From NCBI GenBank assembly GCA_040753915.1, contig JBFMDN010000006.1, positions 1-64,000 on the forward strand: 64,000 nt of DNA, in the 5' to 3' direction. The stretch is from JBFMDN01 sp040753915 (lineage in GTDB: Bacteria; Desulfobacterota; Desulfomonilia; Desulfomonilales; Desulfomonilaceae). The notes under the pieces are model-generated. The model saw only the letters and a list, made by a program, of their open reading frames with translations. It did no database searches and was not told the DNA's origin. This document shows positions 44,845 through 53,634 of this stretch, one piece after another; the stretch's first letter is position 1; every line of letters begins with the position of its first letter. The position numbers and the translations under genes are program-made.

Positions 44845-44867
44845 AAGTGACAGTCTCGATGCACTAT

Positions 44868-45203
44868 AGCGGTTGCCAATAATAATTTCCGTTTCCCCTC
44901 CTGAACACTGACGGGCGAGACGAAAGTGTCTCAAAAGCCGGCAGTCCGTGATAATCGTGGCACCCCCCTCACCCTGACCCTCTCCCCCGAAGCGCGGGAG
45001 AGCGGATACTTCCAGCTCTCTCTCCCGCTGGGAGAGGGTTGGGGTGAGGGTGCCTTTCCACGCATCGACGCCCAATCGTGCTACGATGTTTGGTGCGTCC
45101 CGAGTTTTGAGACATTTTCAGACGCCCGTCTCTCCGGTCTGCGAACCTCCCACAAATGTTCTCGGCATATGGGAAGCGGAAAGAACTTTTGGCATCGGGT
45201 ATA
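44868..45203 (-). repeat. Dispersed 130-bp repeat, interrupted copy (L3)
   Basis: Reverse copy of 2473-2604, closely similar on both sides: AGCGGTTGCCAATAATAATT at the left end and GGCATCGGGTATA at the right end. The central palindrome is split by element B2, with GAC on both sides (…GGCGAGAC | element | GACGCCCG…). This is the clearest filled site. Confidence 0.85.
44922..45119 (+). mobile_element. MITE-like element, copy B2
   Basis: A 198-bp element from GAAAGTGTCTCAAAA to TTTTGAGACATTTTC. It holds the AATCGTGGCAC marker, a CCCTCACCC...GGGGTGAGGG inverted repeat and no coding sequence. It is inserted in the palindrome of repeat L3 with a 3-base direct repeat GAC. Confidence 0.8.
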
Positions 45204-45404
45204 GGACCGAAAAGCGTGCTGCACAACGAGCTCCCCGATCGGCGGCCTCAAGTCCCCCCGTCGCCCAGGTTCCTCTCAGCGCAGCTTCCGGCCAAACGAT
45301 CCCAACCATACTGCACGAGGCAAGATGAGTCAACGACGTGTAAGAATCGCTTGAGTTCTGTTCGCTTTGAAGCCGCGTTGTGAGAATTCCGCTCTCGAGG
45401 GAAC

Positions 45405-45431
45405 TTGACAGGGAGCAGAAGACTCTATAAA
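45405..45431 (+). promoter_or_regulatory. Probable promoter of the AAA+ gene and cluster
   Basis: TTGACA (45405-45410), 15 bases, TATAAA (45426-45431). The 15-base spacer is short, but both hexamers are strong. The region 45204-45404 shows nothing else. Confidence 0.55.
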
Positions 45432-45501
45432 CAGCAAAGTCTGATTGCGGACGTTCTCTTCAAGAGAATTTCCGTTTTATTTTTTTCTTATGGAGGCTCT
45501 G

Positions 45502-46581
45502 ATGGACTTCGTGGCAGATATTCCCAATGCTGATGAATGCTCTGCCCGGATATTCGAATTGAGCGGGTATCGCTTTTCTCCCGAAGAGGCCGGGGAATTG
45601 TGGGTCCAAATTCTTCAGCACAAGTGGTTTCTTTCGGAAAAGCTGGGAAGAGATGTGGGGATTAAGGTCTCCTGCATCGATTTCATCGAGAACTGGGAAT
45701 CGAAAGGTCGTGAGCTGCGAGAGGCCGAGTCGATGAGAATCCTCAAAGATCTCGGGGCAACGAAGACAGATCCCAGCGTGTGGCAAACGATTTCCGATTC
45801 ACAGCCGCCAAAGCAGTTGGTGGAGAAGAGAATCATTCTTCCCCTGACGGAAGTTGAGCTGGCGCGGAAACATGGCGTCATCCCCCCGAAAGCTATCATC
45901 TTTTTCGGCCCTCCCGGAACCGGAAAGACGCATTTCGTTCGCGGCATCGCCGGCATTCTCGACTGGTGGTATGTGGAGGTGAGCCCCAGCGACCTGATGG
46001 CCGACGGACAGGACCGGCTGGGAGCGAACCTGAAACGTCTCATGGAGAACGTGAGAACCCTCGATCGGGTAGTCCTGTTCATCGACGAATTCGAGGAAAT
46101 CGCAGGCAACCGCGACAGCGCCTCCAGGATCGACAAGTCCATAACGAATGAGTTCCTCAAACAGGTACCATTGCTCAAGAGGAGCAAAGGACAGATTCTG
46201 TTGGTCTGCGCAACGAACTACATACGGGAGCTCGATGCGGCGCTGCTGAGACCGGGACGGTTCGATTGCATCATTCCCGTGGGAACTCTGGACAATCAGG
46301 GCCGTAGGACCGTTTTCGAGCATTATCTGGCTTCCACCAATCGTGGTGTGGTCGATGTGGACCTTATTATCTCGCTTATCCCGTTTTTTACGCCTGCTGA
46401 TATCGAGTACCTGTTCCAGAAGGTCACTCAAGCGGCGTTTGAACGGGAGTTGAGCGAGGGAAAGGATTATCGCATCGACACCGAGATCTTTTTGCACGCA
46501 ATTCCCCGGATACGCCCTACACTGACCGGTGAAATTATTCGGGAGTTCGAGAAGGATTGCGCGGAATTCACGCGGTACTAG
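45502..46581 (+). CDS. AAA+ ATPase of unknown role
   Basis: A 359-residue protein. The N-terminal 115 residues are unassigned and helical. The AAA+ module has Walker A FFGPPGTGKTHF (about 134-145), Walker B VLFIDEFEEIAG, sensor 1 CATN and the second-region-of-homology arginines DAALLRPGRFD. The C-terminal lid follows. The pattern is that of classic AAA proteins (FtsH/p97/Vps4 clade), but without protease or membrane segments, so its job is remodelling or an adaptor role. The ATG at 45502 follows GGAGG five bases upstream. It precedes the SGNH gene by 117 bases on the same strand. Confidence 0.88.
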   Translation: MDFVADIPNADECSARIFELSGYRFSPEEAGELWVQILQHKWFLSEKLGRDVGIKVSCIDFIENWESKGRELREAESMRILKDLGATKTDPSVWQTISDSQPPKQLVEKRIILPLTEVELARKHGVIPPKAIIFFGPPGTGKTHFVRGIAGILDWWYVEVSPSDLMADGQDRLGANLKRLMENVRTLDRVVLFIDEFEEIAGNRDSASRIDKSITNEFLKQVPLLKRSKGQILLVCATNYIRELDAALLRPGRFDCIIPVGTLDNQGRRTVFEHYLASTNRGVVDVDLIISLIPFFTPADIEYLFQKVTQAAFERELSEGKDYRIDTEIFLHAIPRIRPTLTGEIIREFEKDCAEFTRY

Positions 46582-46698
46582 TATACCGTTCCCTCGATAT
46601 GATGAACTGTGGAGGAGCGCATAAAGAACGGGTCCGCTTGTGAGACGAGCGAACGAGAGCCCCTTGCCCTCGAAAGTGGTTTCGGCTAAAGAGACAAC

Positions 46699-48567
46699 AT
46701 GGAAAAAGAACCGGTTTGCACCGGCCCCGACAGGAACGAGCTGGGCTCAGAGGCGGTAGCCAAGAATGGTCCGAGAGAGAGCGTCAGGCGCAGTAGGCTC
46801 TGGAGAAGACTGGTCTGGCCTGTCTTCAAGACGGTCGCATCGGTCGTGCTCTCCATTGCGGTCGCGGCACTAATCCTCATGGGGTTGGAGAGCCTCGCGA
46901 AACAGTCGCTGAGGAGGAGCTCGCTCGGGAGCGTGTATCCCGACAATATTCAGATGGCCAGGCGGGACTTCACCAGACCGGTTTCGCACTACGACTATGA
47001 TTTCGTTCCCGGGGTCTGCCTCGAATACAACACTGCGAAAGGAAACCGGTACGAATACGCAAATAACGCGGGGTTCCGAGATCCCCGTGACATCTCTGTC
47101 GAAAAGCCGGATGATGAAATTCGGATTTTCCTCATGGGGGGATCTACCGCGTTCGGCCTGGGAGCCGTGGGCGAGGCAGCGCCTGCTATGGGCTACTACA
47201 GCTTGCCTTACCGAGAAACCATCGGCTGCATGATGGAAGCGATTCTCAACAGCACCTTGGCCATCCCGGGGAAGAAGGTTCGGGTGTACAATACCGCTGT
47301 GTGGGGATACGCGTACCAGCACCATCTTATGCGGTACATGACCAAGCTCCGCCGCTATAATCCGGATCTGATCATTTCCCTCGATGGAGCTAACGAGATC
47401 CCTGCAATTTGCAAGCTGACAGACGATTGGGACTATTTTCGGGAAGGACAATTCAACGGCATTTTTCAGGAGATCTACGCATACAATCGTCCCGGCCTCG
47501 CCTCGTACCTTACTCTGTGGCTCAAGAACAACACGTATCTTATGACATTGATCTGGGGTGGAAAGGACGTGCTGACGAACCTGCGCCCCGAAGCGCCGAT
47601 GGAAGGCCTCGCGGGACCCTCGGCCGTGGGCGCGGTCAGGCGGTCTAACCTGGCTTCTGCTGACCCTCGCGATGCGGGAAAATCCCTTGACGCGGAGCTG
47701 GCGAGAAAGTCCAGGCTTGCAGATCGGAATGTGGCTACTGTTGTGCGGGTCGTGGAGAATTTCCACAGCATGCTGGAAAATGACGGGGTGCCTCATCTCT
47801 TTGCACTTCAACCGTGGTTTTACCTTTCCAAGAAGCGGCTCAGCGAACAAGAAAAGACTCTGGCCTCTCTGACAGGCGCAAAAACGTACTACGGTGTTCC
47901 TTCGGACAAGATGTACGGATTACTGGTTAACAGGCTCGTGGACAGCGCGAGAGAAAAGGGGTATTTTCTCGTTGACTTCTCCACGTACTTTGACGATGTA
48001 TCCGAGTGGGTTTTTACTGATTGGTGCCATCTCACTGCCGGTGCGAATTATATCATTGCGAAAGAGCTTGCGAATCTGGTAAAAGAGCACCTTTTCGGTC
48101 AACCTGTGGCACAGGGGGAGTTGGTACACGACAAGGACGGTCTGTTTTGGGATTTGGCTGCTTCGGCAACTGTACTGAGCGCGCCCCGGCCCGATTTACC
48201 GGAAAACGGTCCGAGAAACATGCTGACAGGGTATCCGTCTGAAGCCATATACTCGTCGGTGCCACCCGGCGATGGGCCGGGAGAGGTGGTTCTCGATCTC
48301 ATGCAAACGCACCCGGTGAGTCGTACGAGGCTCGTGTGGGCTGATGAGAGGTCGGTTCCGGAGAAATGGACCATAGACGTGTCCGAAGACGGGACCAACT
48401 GGAAGATGCTCGTCGCGGCAGGCAAGGACCAGCTCGATTCATACTCGTTGTGGCCCGGATTCGAGTACTACGCTGCCGAACCCACGCAGGGACGGTATGT
48501 GCGATATAGGCCGGCGGGAGACCGAAACGCTCCCATTCGGCTGAGAAGCTGGAATATTTTTCGGTAG
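46699..48567 (+). CDS. Membrane-anchored SGNH hydrolase with C-terminal discoidin-like domain
   Basis: A 622-residue protein. One helix (about 44-65) would anchor it, with the rest in the periplasm. The SGNH domain shows FLMGGSTAFG (block I, Ser), NTAVWGYAYQ, SLDGANE (block III, Asn) and DWCHLTAGA (block V Asp-x-x-His). After about residue 490 comes a separate beta domain (VVLDLMQTHPVSRTRLVWAD... WTIDVSEDGTNW) like F5/8 type C carbohydrate-binding modules. It is a full paralogue of 51280-53082. It probably acts as an esterase or acyltransferase on a glycan. A weak ribosome site AAAGAG is present. The carbamoyltransferase gene starts six bases after the stop. Confidence 0.85.
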   Translation: MEKEPVCTGPDRNELGSEAVAKNGPRESVRRSRLWRRLVWPVFKTVASVVLSIAVAALILMGLESLAKQSLRRSSLGSVYPDNIQMARRDFTRPVSHYDYDFVPGVCLEYNTAKGNRYEYANNAGFRDPRDISVEKPDDEIRIFLMGGSTAFGLGAVGEAAPAMGYYSLPYRETIGCMMEAILNSTLAIPGKKVRVYNTAVWGYAYQHHLMRYMTKLRRYNPDLIISLDGANEIPAICKLTDDWDYFREGQFNGIFQEIYAYNRPGLASYLTLWLKNNTYLMTLIWGGKDVLTNLRPEAPMEGLAGPSAVGAVRRSNLASADPRDAGKSLDAELARKSRLADRNVATVVRVVENFHSMLENDGVPHLFALQPWFYLSKKRLSEQEKTLASLTGAKTYYGVPSDKMYGLLVNRLVDSAREKGYFLVDFSTYFDDVSEWVFTDWCHLTAGANYIIAKELANLVKEHLFGQPVAQGELVHDKDGLFWDLAASATVLSAPRPDLPENGPRNMLTGYPSEAIYSSVPPGDGPGEVVLDLMQTHPVSRTRLVWADERSVPEKWTIDVSEDGTNWKMLVAAGKDQLDSYSLWPGFEYYAAEPTQGRYVRYRPAGDRNAPIRLRSWNIFR

Positions 48568-48573
48568 GACGTC

Positions 48574-50391
48574 ATGAACATCCTCGGAATTTCTGCCTTC
48601 TATCATGACAGTGCTGCGTGCCTGCTCAAGGACGGCGCTATAGTGGCTGCGGCGCAGCAGGAACGATTCACCCGAGTCAAGCATGACCATCGCTTCCCGA
48701 CCGATGCTATCTCATTCTGTCTGAAGCACGGGAAAGTCACCGCAGACGATCTCGATTACGTGGTCTTCTATGACAAGCCGTTCATCAAGTTTGAGCGACT
48801 GCTGGAAACCTATTTGTCGTTCACCCCCCGAGGGTGGTCGTCATTTCTCATGGCCATGCCGCTCTGGCTCAAGCAAAAGCTTCACATGCCCAAGTTGATC
48901 AAGAAGGCCATCAATTACGAGGGCAAAATCCTTTTTCCCGAGCATCACGAATCTCACGCGGCAAGCGCATTCTTCCCATCACCGTTCCGGAGAGCGGCGT
49001 TCCTCACCATGGATGGGGTCGGAGAGTGGACTACCACAAGCTTCGGTGTTGGAGAAGGCAATAAGCTGGAGATTCAATACGAAATCCGGTTCCCCCATTC
49101 TCTGGGCTTGCTGTACTCCGCGTTCACCTATTTCACCGGATTTAAAGTGAATTCCGGCGAATACAAAGTCATGGGATTGGCTCCGTACGGCGAGCCCAAG
49201 TACGTGGACCTCATCCTCAAGGAATTGATCGACATCAAGGAAGATGGCTCTTTCAAATTGAACATGGATTACTTCACGTATCCGTACGGGCTCACGATGA
49301 CCGGCCGCAAATTCGAGCAGCTATTCGGGGGGCCGGCTCGCAAGCCGGAGAGCAAGCTTACCCAGCGAGAAATGGACTTGGCCAAGTCCATTCAAGTGGT
49401 CACGGAAGAGGTAATGCTCCGGACTGCGAAACACATCCACAAGGTGACCGGAGAAAAGAACCTGTGTCTGGCCGGGGGAGTGGCGCTGAACTGTGTGGGG
49501 AACGGGCGCATTCTTCGAGAAGGCCCATTCGATGATATCTGGATACAGCCCGCTGCAGGAGATGCGGGCGGGGCTTTGGGGGCAGCCCTTTTCGCCTGGC
49601 ATCAGCTCCTCGACGGCGAACGGCTCGTTGATGGGACCAAGGATCTTCAGGAAGGCTCCTATCTCGGACCCGAATTCTCGGAAGCTGAAATCAAGCAGTT
49701 CCTGGATTCCAGGGGGTATCCGTACCGTCATCTGACCAATGGCGATGTGCCGGGAGTAGTGGCGGATCTCATATCGGAAGGCAAAGTGGTAGGATGGTTC
49801 CAGGGGCGTATGGAGTTCGGCCCCCGGGCCCTCGGATCCCGGTCCATCATCGGTGACGCTCGTAATCCTAAGATGCAGTCCCAGATGAATCTCAAGATCA
49901 AGTACAGGGAGAGCTTCAGACCTTTTGCGCCGTCAGTGCTGATGGAAGAAGTCGGAAAGTGCTTCAAGCTAGATAGACCCTCTCCCTACATGCTGCTCGT
50001 CGCATACGTGAACGACGAGATCAGACGCACGATGACCGATGAGGAGGACCGCTTGTGGGGGATCGATAAGCTGAACGTGGTCCGCTCGGAGATTCCGGCC
50101 ATTACGCACGTAGACTATTCTGCCCGCATTCAGACGGTTCACAAGGACACGAATCCCCTGTATCATGAAATGATCTCGGAATTTTACCGTCGTACCGGAT
50201 GTCCGGTCATCGTGAACACGTCGTTCAACGTGCGAGGAGAGCCCATTGTCATGAGCCCCGAGCACGCGTATCTCTGCTTCATGCGTACCGAGATGGATTA
50301 CCTCGTCATGGGACCTTTTGTCTTGGACAAGAGGAGCCAACCTCCGCTTCAGGGAGACGCGGACTGGCGGAGCCAATACGCGCTGGATTGA
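48574..50391 (+). CDS. Carbamoyltransferase (NodU/TobZ family)
   Basis: Transfers a carbamoyl group from carbamoyl phosphate to a hydroxyl, commonly of a sugar. In 605 residues the N-terminal YrdC/Kae1-like domain begins ILGISAFYHDSAACLLKDG and includes the metal-binding HHESHAASAFFPSPF (His near 126). The C-terminal domain has EFGPRALGSRSIIGDARNP, RESFRPFAPSVL and NTSFNVRGEPIV. Length and motifs match NodU (nodulation factor), TobZ and SxtI-type enzymes. It is translationally close to its neighbours (6- and 16-base gaps). The sugar acceptor is unknown, but the two SGNH genes on either side point to a surface glycan. Confidence 0.93.
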   Translation: MNILGISAFYHDSAACLLKDGAIVAAAQQERFTRVKHDHRFPTDAISFCLKHGKVTADDLDYVVFYDKPFIKFERLLETYLSFTPRGWSSFLMAMPLWLKQKLHMPKLIKKAINYEGKILFPEHHESHAASAFFPSPFRRAAFLTMDGVGEWTTTSFGVGEGNKLEIQYEIRFPHSLGLLYSAFTYFTGFKVNSGEYKVMGLAPYGEPKYVDLILKELIDIKEDGSFKLNMDYFTYPYGLTMTGRKFEQLFGGPARKPESKLTQREMDLAKSIQVVTEEVMLRTAKHIHKVTGEKNLCLAGGVALNCVGNGRILREGPFDDIWIQPAAGDAGGALGAALFAWHQLLDGERLVDGTKDLQEGSYLGPEFSEAEIKQFLDSRGYPYRHLTNGDVPGVVADLISEGKVVGWFQGRMEFGPRALGSRSIIGDARNPKMQSQMNLKIKYRESFRPFAPSVLMEEVGKCFKLDRPSPYMLLVAYVNDEIRRTMTDEEDRLWGIDKLNVVRSEIPAITHVDYSARIQTVHKDTNPLYHEMISEFYRRTGCPVIVNTSFNVRGEPIVMSPEHAYLCFMRTEMDYLVMGPFVLDKRSQPPLQGDADWRSQYALD

Positions 50392-50407
50392 GAGGATCTG
50401 ATCGTTC

Positions 50408-50848
50408 ATGCGAATCGTAGAAGAAATAAGAGAAGAAATAAGGGCGGTCGACATCGAGCCATCCACGAGGGACTTGAACATCTTGGCCGTCATTTTTCTC
50501 GTGATTCCGGGGCTCATCGGCTCATACCTCGTCTTCTGGAAAGGCTCCCCGAACGGATACGTGTGGATGGCGGTGGGTTCGGCCCTTGCCGCGACGAGGA
50601 TTGTGAGACCTCTGTTCTTGATTGTGTACCGCCTCTGGGTAAGCTTCTCGGTCATACTCGGCTATTTTGTCTCGAGGCTCCTCCTCACGATCATTTTCGT
50701 GGTAGTCATGGTGCCCACAGGCCTTATAATGCGGCTCGTGGGTAAGGACCCCATGGACCGAAAGCTGGATCCGCAGGCCACTACCTACTGGAAAAAACGG
50801 GATCCTCAGACGGATTCCGGTATAGAGAGATACGAAAGACAGTTCTGA
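50408..50848 (+). CDS. SxtJ-like small membrane protein
   Basis: A 146-residue inner-membrane protein with about three to four helices (NILAVIFLVIPGLIGSYLVF, YVWMAVGSALAATRIVRPLFLIVY, SVILGYFVSRLLLTIIFVVVMVPTGLIMRLVG). Proteins of this SxtJ-like type usually sit directly downstream of a NodU/TobZ-type carbamoyltransferase; no activity has been shown. The ATG is 16 bases after the carbamoyltransferase stop. Confidence 0.8.
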   Translation: MRIVEEIREEIRAVDIEPSTRDLNILAVIFLVIPGLIGSYLVFWKGSPNGYVWMAVGSALAATRIVRPLFLIVYRLWVSFSVILGYFVSRLLLTIIFVVVMVPTGLIMRLVGKDPMDRKLDPQATTYWKKRDPQTDSGIERYERQF

Positions 50849-50878
50849 GCAACTTCAGAACCAGTGGAGGAATGATTC

Positions 50879-51031
50879 ATGTCCCTGATCCGTGAATTCT
50901 GGGATTTCATGAAAATCCGCAAGAAATTCTGGCTTGCGCCAATCATTATTGTGCTTGTCATCTTGTCCGCTTTTATCATCTTGGCCGCCAGCTCCCCGGT
51001 TGCTGCGCCCTTCATCTATACGCTATTCTAG
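50879..51031 (+). CDS. DUF5989-like 50-residue membrane peptide
   Basis: A 50-residue protein beginning MSLIREFWDFMKIRKKFWL with one hydrophobic helix (PIIIVLVILSAFIILAAS, about 21-38) and ending YTLF. This is the usual form of DUF5989 peptides that accompany SxtJ-like proteins and carbamoyltransferases. GTGGAGGA lies 6-12 bases before the ATG. It starts 30 bases after the SxtJ-like stop. Easily missed because it is so short. Confidence 0.8.
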   Translation: MSLIREFWDFMKIRKKFWLAPIIIVLVILSAFIILAASSPVAAPFIYTLF

Positions 51032-51279
51032 GAGCCGAGCTACACGGACCCTTTGCCCGTCCTCGAACGGGCAGGGGATCCATCGGCCGCGGACCCTGGC
51101 GAGGATCAAGTATGGGCTGCCGGCTTCGCGGCGGAGACACGCAAGCGCGTGCCTGCGAAGCTTAGGGGGGCTCCTGTCGCTTCGCGATCCAAACCTGAAT
51201 CCCTGCATTGGGTGTATCTCCTGGCCCATGTCCTACAATGCCCCATCGTTGCACCCCGTAAAGATCTTGGAGGATTCCC
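51032..51279. other. Intergenic spacer inside the cluster
   Basis: 248 bases. Contains the hairpin TGCCCGT-CCTCGA-ACGGGCA (51054-51073) and a longer imperfect GC-rich repeat around 51120-51165, then GGAGG (51269-51273) before the next ATG. The hairpin could modulate expression of the second SGNH gene; there is no T-run to make it a terminator. Confidence 0.5.
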
Positions 51280-53082
51280 ATGAATGAGGACCGGAAACAG
51301 GCCTCTGAGCCGGCTTCCCCTGAAGTGAAGGTAAGAGAGGCCCATCCAACGGTTAACGAGTATCTCGATACACATGAAAAGAAAGCACGATTCGGTCGTA
51401 AGCTGCGACGAATCATCTTCTGGTCGGTGTACATCGCACTTATACTTGTGCTCATCCTGGGAGCCCTGGCTGCGGTCGAGTATTATGCCTACCTCAAAGT
51501 AAAAGCCTCACCCCTAGGCCAAGCGTACAAGGACCGCGGGCTGGATCAGGCAAGGCGAAGCTCCCAGCAGGTCGCACCGCAATTTGGGTACGAGCCCACG
51601 CCCGGATTCGTTGCTGTGCGTAATACCCGTCTTGGCAATTCCTTCGAGTACATCAACGAACAGAGCTTCAAAGATTTCAAGGACGTGCCGAGGGATAAGC
51701 CCAATGATGAATACAGAATCATTGTTACCGGCGGTTCCGTTGTGTACGGTCGAGGGCCCGTTCCGCCCGCTGACGCAGTGTGCGATTTTTATGAGGTAAC
51801 CCATCGATGGACGATCCCCCACATCATGGAGAAGCTCCTGAACGCCGACCCGAGGATCAGGGAAAAAATAGGGGGAAAACACGTTCGCGTCGTCAATGCC
51901 GGAGTTCCCGGATATGTGTACCAGAACAACCTCATGAGATACCTCGCGAAGCTGCGGCTCTTCCATCCGGATCTCATAGTTGCTCTCGATGGAGCCAACG
52001 AAGTGCACACCGTAGCGCGTCCCCTGAAGGATTGGAACTATTTCACGGAGGGACCCTATTACGAAGTTGTCACAGAAATCATGGACATGAGCAAAAAGGG
52101 GCTCATGAACTATCTCACCCTCTGGCTCAAGCGGAACACGTACCTCTTCACGTGGCTTGCCCTGAAAGAGGGGGAGGGGCCGGGAATACTGATGGAGAAT
52201 CGAGGATTTGCCGCTCACCCTCAGGATCCTACTCCGGAAATGATCGAGTACCGGGACCGCAATATGGGACAGGTGGCTGACGTCGTCGCGATTTATCACA
52301 ACGCTCTGGAGGCTGATCGAGTCCCCCACGTCTTTGCCTTGCAGCCCATGTTCCGCAATTGCAAGAAAAAGCGGACTCCCATCGAGCAGAAGATCGAAAG
52401 TGTCACGGGGATGGAGAAGATCGGCTTCTATGACGCTCGGGAAACCTACGCTCTTCTGGTGGAAAAGATTCTGAACCGAGCCAAGGCGGGGGGCTTCGAA
52501 GTGGTGGACTTGACGGGCCTCTTCGACGAAGTCAACGAATGGGTTTTTACCGACTGGTGTCACCTGACGAACGGTGCCAACTATATGCTCGCCAAAGCAC
52601 TGGTAGCCGAGGTCAAGACGCGGGTTTTCGGGCTTCCTATCCTCGGATCAGATGAAATTCATAATCCGGCGGATTCCTATTTTCACGATTACGCGAAAGA
52701 TTCGCGGGTACTCATAGGCGGCAAGCCGTCGGACCAGGGTCTGAGAATTCTGAAAGGGTACCCAGGCACCGATCTCCTGGAGCTTAAGGGCGGCTCCGGG
52801 GGAGTGACTCTGGATCTCGGCTCTATCAAGCCTATTTCACGGATGCGAATCGTGTGGGCAGATGAAGCCGCAGTGCCGAAAGCGTGGCGCCTCGATATCT
52901 CTGAAGACGGCAAGGATTGGAAGACGTGGCTGGATGTCAACGACACGCAGCCGGATGCCTTCGATCAGTGGCCGGGCTTCGAGTACTATGCTCCGGCCGA
53001 GTCACAAGCACAGTTCGTAAAGTACGTTCAGAAGGACAGCGGAGCGCCGGTGATGCTGAGGCAACTGAGCATGTTCCGGTAG
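51280..53082 (+). CDS. Second membrane-anchored SGNH hydrolase with discoidin-like domain
   Basis: A 600-residue paralogue of 46699-48567, colinear over its length. One helix (about 46-70) is followed by the SGNH blocks IVTGGSVVYGRG (block I), NAGVPGYVYQNNLMRYLAKLR, ALDGANEVH (block III) and DWCHLTNGANYMLA (block V). The C-terminal F5/8-like domain begins near GVTLDLGSIKPISRMRIVWAD and ends LSMFR. The catalytic Ser/Asn/Asp/His set is intact in both copies, so both may be active, perhaps with different acceptors. The ribosome site is GGAGG. It closes the SGNH-carbamoyltransferase-SxtJ-DUF5989-SGNH run. Confidence 0.85.
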   Translation: MNEDRKQASEPASPEVKVREAHPTVNEYLDTHEKKARFGRKLRRIIFWSVYIALILVLILGALAAVEYYAYLKVKASPLGQAYKDRGLDQARRSSQQVAPQFGYEPTPGFVAVRNTRLGNSFEYINEQSFKDFKDVPRDKPNDEYRIIVTGGSVVYGRGPVPPADAVCDFYEVTHRWTIPHIMEKLLNADPRIREKIGGKHVRVVNAGVPGYVYQNNLMRYLAKLRLFHPDLIVALDGANEVHTVARPLKDWNYFTEGPYYEVVTEIMDMSKKGLMNYLTLWLKRNTYLFTWLALKEGEGPGILMENRGFAAHPQDPTPEMIEYRDRNMGQVADVVAIYHNALEADRVPHVFALQPMFRNCKKKRTPIEQKIESVTGMEKIGFYDARETYALLVEKILNRAKAGGFEVVDLTGLFDEVNEWVFTDWCHLTNGANYMLAKALVAEVKTRVFGLPILGSDEIHNPADSYFHDYAKDSRVLIGGKPSDQGLRILKGYPGTDLLELKGGSGGVTLDLGSIKPISRMRIVWADEAAVPKAWRLDISEDGKDWKTWLDVNDTQPDAFDQWPGFEYYAPAESQAQFVKYVQKDSGAPVMLRQLSMFR

Positions 53083-53634
53083 GTTCATCCGGCCATGTGG
53101 CTTCGGGTACTCTCACCACCATCAAAATCAGCCGTGACCCTCGGACTCCCCCTGCAAGTGTCATGAAGCGCAATGCGCGCCGCCATGGTCTGGCTGGATT
53201 GCGCGGATCCATGACCAATTCCTGTCGCAGGGCGGTCGGCAGTTCTCAGCGCATGCCCCCATTCCAGGTATCCACCCCTCCAGCGAGGCGTGCTACCACG
53301 TTCGTACCCCCCCCGCTCTCGATGTCGTGAGGCAGCGGCCGGTACGTTGGCAGCGTCTAAATTGCCGCCGCAACCGGGGCCTCCAAAAGACCGGGAGCCC
53401 GGTCTTTCGACCAGGCTCCCGTGTGGTAGCCGCGTCCTTGTCTCAGCCGGGTTCCCGAAGAATGTCCACGCGCAGCCAAACGTTTGATGGACATTCAACC
53501 TTTGGAAGGAGTGCGCCCCATGGAACTCCCCGGGATCCCGACTTTTCCATCCCGTCCTCGGTCGCGGCGCCCACCGCCTTTTGGCAGGTCGTCGTGGAGT
53601 TCCTTCCTTCCGACCGGGTGTCTTTCGTGCGAGC
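53083..53634. other. Intergenic region between convergent genes
   Basis: 552 bases, GC-rich, no supported gene. The bidirectional hairpin at 53386-53407 is the only clear structure. Open frames on both strands are Gly/Arg/Pro-rich with no ribosome sites. Confidence 0.5.
53386..53407. terminator. Bidirectional terminator
   Basis: AAAGACCGGG (53386-53395) is exactly inverted at 53398-53407, so the stem ends in AAA on one side and TTT on the other. It could end transcripts of the cluster (plus strand) and of the outer-membrane protein gene (minus strand). Confidence 0.65.
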
